A DNA stretch of 64,000 nt from Aegilops tauschii subsp. strangulata (Eukaryota > Streptophyta > Magnoliopsida > Poales > Poaceae), in NCBI RefSeq assembly GCF_002575655.3, contig NC_053039.3, positions 215,717,622 to 215,781,621 of the forward strand, given 5' to 3'. The notes under the pieces were generated by a model. The model searched no databases. It was not told where the DNA came from and saw nothing but the letters and a program-made list of their open reading frames with translations. Of the stretch, positions 35,209 through 44,406 are shown piece after piece. Position 1 is the stretch's first letter, and every line of letters begins with the position of its first letter. Made by a program: the position numbers and the translations under genes.

Positions 35209-35739
35209 CACTACAAAAAAATACACTTCCATGATGATACGTGTTTGTCACAGTAGGTCACGTTTTCTGTCATGCATGTACATCCATGACAAATTTATGA
35301 CAGAATCAAGATAGTCATACCTGTGCTGTCGTAGAAGTGTTCCATGACATTACCAAAATTATCATCACGGAAGTGTCCACTTCCATGACGATAAATCGCG
35401 CGTCACAGAAGTGCTTTCGTCAAGGGTGACCATCATGTGGCTTCCACCGTAACGGAACGCCGTTAAGCTATCGGGTCCGGTTTTGGATCCAATAACCCGT
35501 TAACAGCCCCGACCAATGGGGATTTTCCACGTGTAAAATCATCATTGGCTGGAGGAAACACGTGTCGGCTCACCGTTGGGACAGATGTCATCCACTCATT
35601 GGACCCAAAGCGCCTATGATACGTTGACACATGGCACGGCCCAACAGAGGCCCATTCCTGTGAAAAGGCCGGCTCGTTTGACTTGGTCAAAAGGTGGCAG
35701 GCCGGCCCACGGCAAGCCTGTTAACGACCTGTTCGCATA

Positions 35740-36480
35740 TAGCCCATTTACAGCCCGCTAACCCAGGGCCCGTTTACGGCCTATCCGAATTAGGCCCAGT
35801 AGCGTCATCTGGGCCGTCCAATATAATTCCAGCCCGTTTTAACTTCCGACCCATGTATGGCCCATGACGTCTTTTGGCCCATATAAGGCCCTTAGTAACC
35901 CTCGGCCCATTAACGGCCCGTGGTAAAACTGGCCCTAATGAACAGTGTATCACTTTATACCCATTAACGGCTCATTATTCTGTTGGGCCGTTTCCAGCCC
36001 ATGTTATCTTTCGGCCTTCTCAGGGCCCATTTATTCTTGGGCTCATTTCCAGCATTCGTTTACTTTCGGCCCGTTACTGTCATTTTCTGCTTGTGGGCCA
36101 AATACAGCCCGTGGTTACAGTCGGCCCGTTTGTGGCCCGCTAATACGTTGGGCCGTTTTCATAGCGTCATCAAATACGGCCTATTAACGACGGCCCGTTA
36201 TGGTCGGCCCATGAACGGACGATTTCAACTCTAGCCCATTTAAGGCCATAATGTGGTCTGTTATTGGCCCATGTTTGGCCAACCGATCATACGGCCCGTA
36301 GAAGGCCCATTGATGATACGGCCCGTAGAAGGCCCATTGGTGATACGGCCCGTAGAAGGCCCATTGTGTCTACGCCCCGTAGAAGGCCCATTGTTTCTAC
36401 GGCCCTTAGAAGGCCCATTGTTTCTACGGCCCGTAGGAGGCCATGTTAACTACAGTAAATATGTAGCCCATTGTTAATGT
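35740..36480. repeat. GGCCCA/GGCCCGT subterminal array
   Basis: GGCCC(A/G)T and its complement occur about every 20-40 bases over more than 700 bp. This is the likely transposase-binding region of this CACTA family. GGCCCA/TGGGCC is also the core of the plant site II (TCP-type) element. Confidence 0.8.
36291..36452 (+). repeat. 27 bp tandem array (CACTA-2a)
   Basis: ACGGCCCGTAGAAGGCCCATTG-type units start at 36291, 36318, 36345, 36372, 36399 and 36426, exactly 27 bp apart. Because 27 is divisible by three, the array translates as a periodic Thr-Ala-Arg-Arg-Arg-Pro peptide in an unlikely ORF. Confidence 0.92.
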
Positions 36481-36733
36481 GGCCTAGTTTTAAAAAATAG
36501 GTTATTGCGGCCACTAGCAAACCGCGGAAAAAGAACTGCACTGACTACAAGAAAACAAATAAACATGACAACGGAAATAAATAAGCAAGCAACTTACACT
36601 AGGCTATCACGGCTATTACACATATTACATCCACTGGGCATCAAAGTTCGCCACAAGTGCAAATATAGGGAACAAAGCAGCATATAAACGCCGCAGCAAA
36701 ACAAGTCTAGAACTGAAACCACTTCAGAAGAGC

Positions 36734-37171
36734 TCAAGAAACAATATCCTGGGTACCCATAATGCTGGCAAGATGCTTAGCAAGCTTATTAACTTTCTCT
36801 TGTTTGGCGCTTAAATCCTCCAGCACTTGTTGTTGCACCAGAAAGTATGCATCTGAATTCTGCAGGGACTTCCTCAGTCCTTCGGCTTCCTGTCGCATAA
36901 CATCTGATCGATGTCTTTCAACTTGAAGTTGGGACTCAAGAAGCCGAACTGATTCAGGCAGCGAGTTCGAAGAGCTGGTGCCAGCAGTAGTAGCCAGTAA
37001 CTCGAACACTACATCAAGATAGGACTTTGGGGTTGTCTCAGTGTCTTCAATATAGTTTTTATCAACTTTCCTGGAGAACAACAGGGATGTCTCACTATCT
37101 TGAACCTGATCTGCATTACTTCCTTTACCATTGCATAACGGGGTACTCTTCTCCAATATTTTATCCGCGTT
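36734..37171 (-). pseudogene. CACTA-2a Ptta-type gene, last coding exon (coiled coil)
   Basis: The exon begins after a splice acceptor (minus strand CTCCTTTAG) at 37171 and runs to TGA near 36734. It encodes a charged, heptad-like C-terminus with ESVRLLESQLQVERHRS, RQEAEGLRKSL and KQEKVNKLAKHLASIMG. This is the coiled coil that ends Transposase_24 proteins of wheat-type CACTA elements, as I recall the family. The frame is open here, unlike its counterpart at 39358. Upstream, at 37640-37751, a fragment reading TRAVSKATAVPKAREPPLR matches the Pro-rich exon at about 41100. The WWQYRNYLKK exon that should lie between them is absent, so this copy is a deletion derivative. Confidence 0.72.
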
Positions 37172-38813
37172 CTAAAGGAGAAACAAACAAACACATCACA
37201 GGTTTACAATGTAGTATATGAAACTCATTCTGGTAAACCAGTTCAGTAGTAAGGTGGACAGGATAACAGCATGAAACAAACATATATCTATGTAGTATGG
37301 TCACTGTATGGTCTATATCATTCTAGTTTATGTTGCCAAATCAAGATAGATACGGTTCGAATCATATCTATTTAAGACAAAGCAGCATAGACATAATATA
37401 AGTGTGGGAAACTACACAGCAATAACAACACTTGTAATGTGCATGGCATGAGAACATAACTGTTTATTCAATTGAAACTGAAATCAACATAGAGAAAGTT
37501 ACAATAGCAAACACGTTAAAGAAACAGGTTTAAAACATACCTGTTGCGCCATTGGAGTTTCAATTGCATCCTTCAAATTTGAAATTAGTTGGTATGAGTA
37601 AATACAGTGATGCAAGAGTAAAGTAGTATGAACCATAGCTACGGAACCTGACCTGAGAACAATTCTTCTTCTGCTTTAAGCGTTGACTTGGGGTTCGGAG
37701 TGGTGGTTCTCGTGCTTTGGGCACTGCAGTTGCCTTACTAACTGCTCGTGTCACTACAAAAAAAATACACTTCCGTGATGATACGTGTTTGTCACAGTAG
37801 GTCACGTTTTCTGTCATGCATGTACATCCATGACAAATTTATGACAGAATCAAGATAGTCATACCTGTGCTGTCGTAGAAGTGTTCCATGACATTACCAA
37901 AATTATCATCACGGAAGTGTCCACTTCCATGACGATAAATCGCGCGTCACAGAAGTGCTTTCGTCAAGGGTGACCGACACGTGGCATCCACCGTAACGGA
38001 ACGCCGTTAAGCTATCGGGTCCGGTTTTGGATCTGATTTCCCGTTAACAGCCCCGACCAATGGGGATTTTCCACGTGTAAAATCATCATTGGCTGGAGGA
38101 AACACGTGTTGGCTCACCGTTGGGACAGATGTCATCCACTCATTGGACCAAAAGCGCCTATGATACGCCGACACGTGTCACGGCCCAACAGAGGCCCATT
38201 CCTGTGAAAAGGCCGACCCGTTTGACTTGGTCAAAAGGTGGCGGGCCAGCCCACGGTAAGCCTGTTAACGGCTTGTTCGCATATAGCCCATTTACAGCCC
38301 GCTATCCCAGGGCCCGTTTACGGCCTATCCGATTTAGGCCCAGTAGCGTCATCTAGGCCGTCCAATATAATTCCAGCCTGTTTTAACTTCTGGCCCATGT
38401 ATGGCCCATGAAGTCTTTCGGCCCATATGAGGCCCTTAGTAACCCTCGGCCCCTTAATGGCCCGTGGTAAAGCTGGCCCGTAATGAACAGTGTATCACTT
38501 TATACCCATTAACGGCCCATTATTCCGTTGGGCCGTTTCCTGCCCATGATATCTTTCGGCCTTCTCAGGGCCATTTATTCTTGGGCTCATTTCCAGCATT
38601 CGGTTACTTACGGCCCGTTACTGTCATTTTCTGCTTGTGGGCCAAATTCAGCCCGTGGTTACGGTCGGCCCGTTTGCGACCCGTTAATACGTTGGGCCGT
38701 TTTCATGTCGAAAAAAACCCGTTGGGCTGTTTTCATAGAGTTATCAAATACGGCCAATAAACGGCCCGTTATTGTCCACGAATAGTACGGCCCATGATTG
38801 GCGTAATGATGAT

Positions 38814-38977
38814 ACGCCCCGTAGAAGGCCCATGGATCCTACGGCCCGTAAAAGGCCCATGGATCGTACAGCCCGTAGAAGGCCCATGGATCCTACGGCC
38901 CGTATAGACGGCCAATGGATCCTACGGCCCGTAGAAGGCCCATGGACCATACGGCCCGCAGGAGGCCCATGGTACAA
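38814..38977 (+). repeat. 27 bp tandem array (CACTA-2b)
   Basis: Units start at 38814, 38841, 38868, 38895, 38924 and 38951. Spacing is 27 bp except one step of 29. The consensus is ACGGCCCGTAGAAGGCCCATGG, related to the array at 36291. Confidence 0.9.
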
Positions 38978-39357
38978 CAATCCGTGTGTTGCCATAATTA
39001 TTTTGGCCTTATTTCCAAAAATAGGTTATTGTGGCCACTTGAAAAACACAGAAAAAGAACTGCAGTGACTACAAGCAAACAACTAAACAAGACAATAAGG
39101 AAATAAATAAGCAAGCAATTAACGCTAGCCTATTACCGCTATTACACATATTACATCCACTGGGCATCAAAGTTCGCCACCAGTGCAAATATAGGGAACA
39201 AAGCGGCATATTACATACACTGGCCGTCAAAATTGGCCACCAGTGCAAATAAACGCGGCAGCAAAACAAGAGCATAACTGAAACAACTTCATAAGAGCTC
39301 AAGAAACGTGGTATCCACCATGCTGGCAATAAGCTTAGCAAGATTATTAGCTTTGTC

Positions 39358-39741
39358 CTATTTGGCGCTAAAATCCTCCAACGCTTGCTGTTGCACCAGA
39401 AAGTATGCATCCGAATGCTCCAGGGACTTCCGCAGTCCTTCCGCTTCTTGTCGCAGCACAGCTGATCGATGTCTTTCAGCTTGTAGTTGAGACTCAAGAA
39501 ACCGAACTGATTCAGACAATGAGTTTGAATAGCTTGTGCAAGCGGTAGTGGCCAGTAACTCCAACACTAAACCAAGACAGGACTTTGGGGTTGTCTCACT
39601 GTCTTCGAGATAGTCTTCCTTAGCTGTTTTATCAGCTTTGTTGGAGACCAACAAGGATGTGTCACTATCCTGAACCTTATCTGCATTACTTCCTTTACCA
39701 TTGCTTAATAAGGCACTCTTCCCCAATATTCTGTCAGCATT
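39358..39741 (-). pseudogene. CACTA-2b Ptta-type gene, last exon (premature stop)
   Basis: Acceptor at 39741. The exon encodes SVRFLESQLQAERHRS and RQEAEGLRKSL, closely matching the exon at 36734. Translation stops at TAG after LEDFSAK, where copy 2a has Gln. The last 20 or so residues (NNLAKLIASMV) are still recognisable behind the stop. Confidence 0.72.
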
Positions 39742-40292
39742 CTAAAAGAAGAAACAAGCAGACACATAACAGTTTAGCATGTACTAGTATATGAAACTCA
39801 TTTCGGTGAACCAGTTCATTAGTAAGGTGGACAGGATTAAACTACCAAGTCTTCTATTGCCAAGTACTAGTACATAATAAAAGCATCAAACAAACATATA
39901 TCTATGTCCTATGGTCACTGCATTGTCTTGCCAAATCAAAATAGAGACACAGTTCAAATCATATCAGTTCAAGACAAAGCAGGAGTGAAAGAATACAAAG
40001 TGTGAGAAGCTACACGGCACAACAAGATTTCAGATGGGTACCACGGGTCTACATGTACAACAACACTATTGGCTTTGCTGTGATGCTAGTAATGTGCATG
40101 ATATGAGAAGTCAACTGTATACACAATTGAAATTGAAATCAACAGAGCTATTGATAAGAGCAAGCCTGAAAGAAACATGCGTGAACATATCTGCTATGCC
40201 ATTGAAGTTTCGATTGGATCCTTCAATTTAAAAATAAGTGTGTATGAGTAAATACAGTGATACAAGAGCAAAGCAGTATGCACGATAGCAAT

Positions 40293-40477
40293 CATAGTTA
40301 AAAAAGGCGCGCCTAAGCGAGCGCTTAAGTGCGCCTAGGCTCTAGGCGTTGGCGAAACGCATTGCGCATAACTACGCTTAATCTGTGCATAACTGCGCAT
40401 AAGCATGCACTTTGGTCAGTAAAGCGCAAGGCGGTGGCAAAACGCGCAATTAATGCCTAGCGCTTTTTTGAACTATG
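40293..40477. mobile_element. hAT-type MITE, 185 bp
   Basis: The ends CATAGTTAAAAAAGGCGC and GCGCTTTTTTGAACTATG are near-perfect inverted repeats. An exact 8 bp TSD, ATAGCAAT, is at 40285-40292 and 40478-40485. The TSD length indicates the hAT superfamily. It has no coding capacity. Confidence 0.93.
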
Positions 40478-40603
40478 ATAGCAATGGAATCTTAAATTAG
40501 AACAGTTGTTCTTCAGGTTTAGGCACTTGTTCTACATGAACAGAGTACAGTAAGACACAAGAATATAGTACTTAAAAATAGAAAATGAGCTCATATACCT
40601 TAC

Positions 40604-40816
40604 CACATTCTTGGTTCGGGACTAGTACAGAACAAGGCGTCCCCAGTCATCGTCCAGTAAATGTGTCTCAGGAGAATGTAAGGGAATTTGATGAGTTTCT
40701 TTGCCGGTAAAGTACGTTTTCTTCAGGTAATTCCGATACTGCCACCAAGCATTCTTGAAGATAGCAGAGGTATTAGCACAGGTTACCTCATCCTGAGTTT
40801 CCAAATCGGTCCTTCT
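40604..40816 (-). pseudogene. CACTA-2b Ptta-type gene, WWQYRNYLKK exon
   Basis: The exon is bounded by acceptor TCTCTATAG (40816) and donor GTAAGG (after 40604). It encodes SAIFKNAWWQYRNYLKKTYF and DDDWGRLVLY. The W..QYR..LKK..F pattern is the signature region of the Transposase_24 family. A TAG follows GRLVLY, where a Trp would be expected before SRTKNV, so the exon is disabled. Confidence 0.75.
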
Positions 40817-40914
40817 CTATAGAGAAAAATGGGAAAATTTGTTGTATTATAACCATCATGGAGGTAGGATGTATGGGACAAAGCAAAGTAATTGCCATGA
40901 ATAACATTACTTAC

Positions 40915-41622
40915 ACATAACTCCTGGACAAACACCTGCAACTGGCATTTTCCTTCATCTTCAGTATAATATTTCCAAGATGGGAAGATACGCACATATG
41001 ATTTAACAACATCAAATGCGATAGATGCTAAACTACGACTAGCTGGTTGTGCTTCCTCCACAGGAATAGGCGTACTAACTGGTGGAGTTGGGGTTCGCCG
41101 TGGTAGTACTGGCCCTTTGGGCACTGGAGCTGCCTTACTAACTGCTCTTGTTTGGGAGCTCTGTGGTGGAGATGGTGCTGTGTCAACATGAACTGGGTTA
41201 CTATCTGCTGGGGTTGGGGTTAGATTGGGTGAAGCTGGTTCTCTGTCCATCGCAGTAGGGGTACAATCTGCGGAGTTTGGGTTATGTGTGGTAGGGCTGG
41301 TTCTCGTGCATGTACAACCGGGCAATGGCGGAGCCAGGAAAATTGTATCAACAGGGCCGAATGATGTTAAAACTGCTTGGGCAGGGCCAAGCCAATGGAA
41401 AACATGCAGTTGACAGGAATTAATCACTAATTTTAGCACTATTCATCAGCAAATTAGCACTACATCTCTCCTGTTAGGGGGGGGGGGCCAGGGCCCCTGC
41501 TGGCCTCCTGTCTCCGCCACTGCAACCGGGGTGCTATCTCCACCAAGAGGTAGCACTATTTTATTTGAAGACCGTGTTTTTAGTCCGCTAGATGCTGGCA
41601 TCACCCGCTCCAATTCAAATGG
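40915..41622 (-). pseudogene. CACTA-2b Ptta-type gene, Pro-rich exon split by a MITE
   Basis: Donor GTAAGT follows 40915 and the acceptor is at about 41622. The exon encodes FDVVKSYVRIFPSWKYY and FVQELC at its 3' end, and a long Pro/Thr/Ser/Ala-rich stretch (TPTPADSNPVHVDTAPSP). Its beginning is QPFELERVMPASSG, which resembles the beginning of the next exon upstream (QPFGWEIEKSG). A hAT MITE at 41323-41522 interrupts it. Confidence 0.72.
41323..41522. mobile_element. hAT-type MITE, 200 bp, inside a CACTA exon
   Basis: The termini CAATGGCGGAGCCAGGA and TCCTGTCTCCGCCACTG are inverted repeats with two mismatches. The 8 bp TSD CAACCGGG is exact at 41315-41322 and 41523-41530. CA(A/G)TGGCGGAG ends are typical of hAT MITEs in grasses. 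Confidence 0.93.
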
Positions 41623-42049
41623 CTGATAAACAGGAAACATAGTTGAATGTACAGACATTGTATGAGAGACATATGCAATAGATAGTGTGGAAAAAAGAGG
41701 GCATGAAATAGTTGACATGTATATTGTTTAACTAAAACAGATAGCATGACATAATTTCACATATATGATGTCTATCTAAACTGGATAGCATAGCATAACA
41801 TAATTCAAAGATATGATGAATAACTAAACAGGATCGCATGACATAATTCACCTACATGTTATCTAAGTAATTAGGATCGCATCATTTAATTCATATATGT
41901 GATTTATATGCTAAACAGAGGGCATTAGATATGATGTATGAACTAAGAACATGGTGTTGAATATTGTGTATATGATGTCTAATCTATGCAATGCAATACA
42001 CCATATGCATGATATGAGCAGTATAACCGTGCCAAGTTAGAGCATACAC
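41623..42049. other. Intron of the CACTA-2b gene
   Basis: The sequence is AT-rich and contains diverged, repeated ACATAATTCA..TATGATG segments about 55-60 bp apart (from about 41745 to 41960). No coding signal is present. Confidence 0.5.
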
Positions 42050-42199
42050 CTCGGTGGGGGAATAGGACTGGTCATCTGTCTCTGAATCCATCTCTGAGGA
42101 GCTATCGGGACCCAACAAGAGATCTACTTCGACAGGTAGCACTGTCTGCGTTGAAGGCCTTGTTTTCACTCCAGATTTTTCAATCTCCCACCCAAATGG
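42050..42199 (-). pseudogene. CACTA-2b Ptta-type gene, exon with SxxDSxTDDxSY module
   Basis: The 150 bp exon runs from acceptor TGAATCAG (42199) to donor GAG|GTGTATGC (42050). It encodes QPFGWEIEKSGVKTRPSTQ and ends SSEMDSETDDQSYSPTE. Its ending and donor closely resemble those of the exon at 42517. Confidence 0.65.
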
Positions 42200-42516
42200 C
42201 TGATTCACAGGAAGAGTAGTTTAATGTACAAACATTGTCGACAAATGGAAATGTAATGAAGAAAAGGATGGGCAAGATATCATTCAAATATATGATGCCT
42301 GGTTAAACAGGATGACATTGCACATTTCACATATATTATGGCTGGCTAAAAGACACGAGACTGCACAATTCCCATATATGATATAGAAACTAAACAGGTG
42401 GCATTACAGAACATGTCTAAACTAAGCAGATGACATATATGATGTCAAAAGTAGGCACTGCAAGGCAACATATGCATGATATGACTAACATCATCATGCC
42501 AAGGTAGAGCAAACAC

Positions 42517-42714
42517 CTTGGGGGGTAAATAGGAGTGGTCAGCGGCGTCTGAATCCGCCTCAGAACAAATATCTTCCTCTGGATTACAATCTGGAGAGGG
42601 GTGGGGAGGGTTTTCCATTGAACCAACCATGGAGCGATGTCTGCATGACATTGTATTGCCGCGCAAAACTCTTCTCTTTTTCTCTACATGTTCAGCATGA
42701 CTGTGTACAATATC
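42517..42714 (-). pseudogene. CACTA-2b Ptta-type gene, second exon with the same module
   Basis: It encodes HVEKKRRVLRGNTMSCRHR and ends SEADSDAADHSYLPPK at donor AAG|GTGTTTGC. The sequence around the donor, GTGT(A/T)TGCTCTA(A/C)CTTGGCA, is shared with the previous exon, which indicates exon plus intron duplication. Confidence 0.6.
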
Positions 42715-43084
42715 TGACATGCATACGGAAAAAATATGGTGAGATTATGTAAGGAGAGCATGCAGAAATTTAGAGTGATGGTAACAACCAGTGGATGGAT
42801 CCAAAAATAATGATAGCAGGTTGATGATTGCTTTAATTTAATAAAAAGACAGATGATGCTTGCTTTACTATTTGTTTCCCACCCAAGATGAACAACATAG
42901 GCATACCCTAGGTGAACCAGATATTAGACAGAGATACTATTCATTGCTTCCTCGATATGTGCCCCATAACTAATTTAGAACTCAAGTTTGAACATTAATT
43001 TGGACCTGACTTGGAGTCCAAGAGGTGAACAGGACGATAAAGTAGCAGGTAATTTTAAGCAATGCATAACATAAGCAGAATCAA

Positions 43085-43328
43085 AAGAGTGCGGCCTCTC
43101 TTGTGGACCCGTGTACTCCTCAGGTTCATCTGCTGAGTCGATGATGGTGATGCCGTTGCGGTGGGTGCCAGCGGCAGGGAAGGAGATCTGAGGCGGCGAA
43201 AGACGGTCAGGAGTTGTGATGTCTGGTTTGGTGGATGTTTCTGTCGATGGAGCACCTCAGGTGAGGTGGACGACATCGCGGCAGGAGCAGGACAAACCAC
43301 ACAAAGTTCCCTTCGACACCTACCTATA
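43085..43328 (-). pseudogene. CACTA-2b Ptta-type gene, duplicated upstream exon I
   Basis: One frame reads SPEVLHRQKHPPNQTS and ends MNLRSTRVHKRGRTLL. The alternative frame reads IIDSADEPEEYTGP. Both resemble the blocks at 43790 and in the triplicated unit. The splice donor position has GC instead of GT. Confidence 0.5.
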
Positions 43329-43346
43329 ACTGAAGTAATTCTGTAA

Positions 43347-43728
43347 GGGCTCATTTGGCTTGCATGATTCTAAAAATGCAGGGATAGGAAAAACACCGGA
43401 ATAGGATAGGAATGCACATGGTAAACAGAGCATTTGTAAACACAGGATTTCTGTCAACTTGGGTGTTTGGTTTACAGGAATTGGAAGAGCAGAGGAATGC
43501 AAATAAACATGGCCAAAATAAAGTGAAACCATATGAAAGCGTGTACAGTTAGAATGTTACTCTGCCACTAATGCACTTGGTCTTGTTTTCATGCATAGGA
43601 TTTTGAAAAGTAGGTCCAGGTGGATGTTTTGCTTCATTCCTTTCAACAAAATGCATGAATAATTGAATAGTAGAGTGCCATTGGAAAATTCCCTATTGAT
43701 ATGTTTTTCCTTCGAACCAAAATAGCCC
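43347..43728. mobile_element. Tourist/Harbinger-type MITE, 382 bp
   Basis: The ends GGGCTCATTTGG and CCAAAATAGCCC are imperfect inverted repeats. TAA flanks both sides (43344-43346 and 43729-43731), the 3 bp TSD of PIF/Harbinger elements. No ORF of note. Confidence 0.88.
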
Positions 43729-43774
43729 TAATGGATCGACATGAATGTATAGTAATAAGTGATGCAACAAGTGT

Positions 43775-43990
43775 ACAACCTCTTTGCCGTAGCCGTGTCG
43801 ACCTCAACATCATTGGGTTGGTCGCTGAAGCAGTTGAGACAGAGGTGGCTGTCGGAGGTGTGGAGGAAGATATGAGGAATCTATAGACGGCGTCCAGGGC
43901 ACTGCTCTGTTGTGATGGATCGTTCTGTCGTTGGAGCAGCCCCGGTGAGCCGTAAGACGTCAAGGCTGAAGCAGCACAAGACAGACATCA
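43775..43990 (-). pseudogene. CACTA-2b Ptta-type gene, duplicated upstream exon II
   Basis: It reads SPGLLQRQNDPSQQSS and ends MMLRSTRLRQRGCTL in the same register as exon I. The donor is AAGAG|GTTGTACAC, as in the triplicated units. Confidence 0.52.
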
Positions 43991-44406
43991 TCAATCTCAA
44001 GTGGGATTCTAATAGCATCTCCAATAGATGATGTAAAATAGATGTAAAATTTACATCACCAAAAACCACCTGACTACAACAGATGAGGTAAAAACTGTTG
44101 ACTCTGAACTTAACTGTCGAAACTGAAATTTACTGTGGAATCTGAATGTTACTGTCGTAACTGAACGCAATGGTAGCAGAGAGGCACTTGACATGTAGTT
44201 TAGGGAGGGCCTGCAGTTCATCTTCAACCTGCACCCCCCTGAGCCGCCAGCCACCACCGGCCGAACCGCCGGCCCCAGCGCCGCCTCGCCGCCTCGAAAC
44301 AACTCCCCACCGCCGGTCCGCCGCCGCCCCGGCCAGCCCTATAGGCCCCCCGCCCCCACCCTGAACCCTAAGGTAGATAGTGGGGTACCTCCCCGGCGAG
44401 CCCCCG
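43991..44406. other. Non-coding spacer before the triplication
   Basis: It starts with an AT-rich palindrome-like segment (about 44005-44060, CATCTCCAATAGATG..ACATC), possibly a MITE fragment. It ends in a CCGCC-rich tract (about 44225-44400). No coding domain is present. Confidence 0.45.

Larger units (their letters stand above)
35209..37751. mobile_element. CACTA-2a, left part, cut by a second CACTA
   Basis: It starts CACTACAAAAAAATACACTT with flank ATA. The first 1.3 kb closely matches 37752-39000. It contains GGCCC-rich subterminal repeats, a 27 bp array and the last coding exon of the family's minus-strand gene. At 37751 it stops inside a gene fragment, reading ACTGCTCGTG then T, where another copy of the same terminus begins. 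Its right end was not found. Confidence 0.82.

Noticed and set aside
36291..36452. CRISPR-like array
   Set aside because: Units are contiguous 27 bp tandem repeats without unique spacers, in a plant transposon.
36253..38995. Arg-Pro repeat proteins encoded by the 27 bp arrays
   Set aside because: The period is a multiple of three, so any open frame gives a repetitive peptide. The frames are short, differ between the two copies and lie in subterminal transposon DNA.
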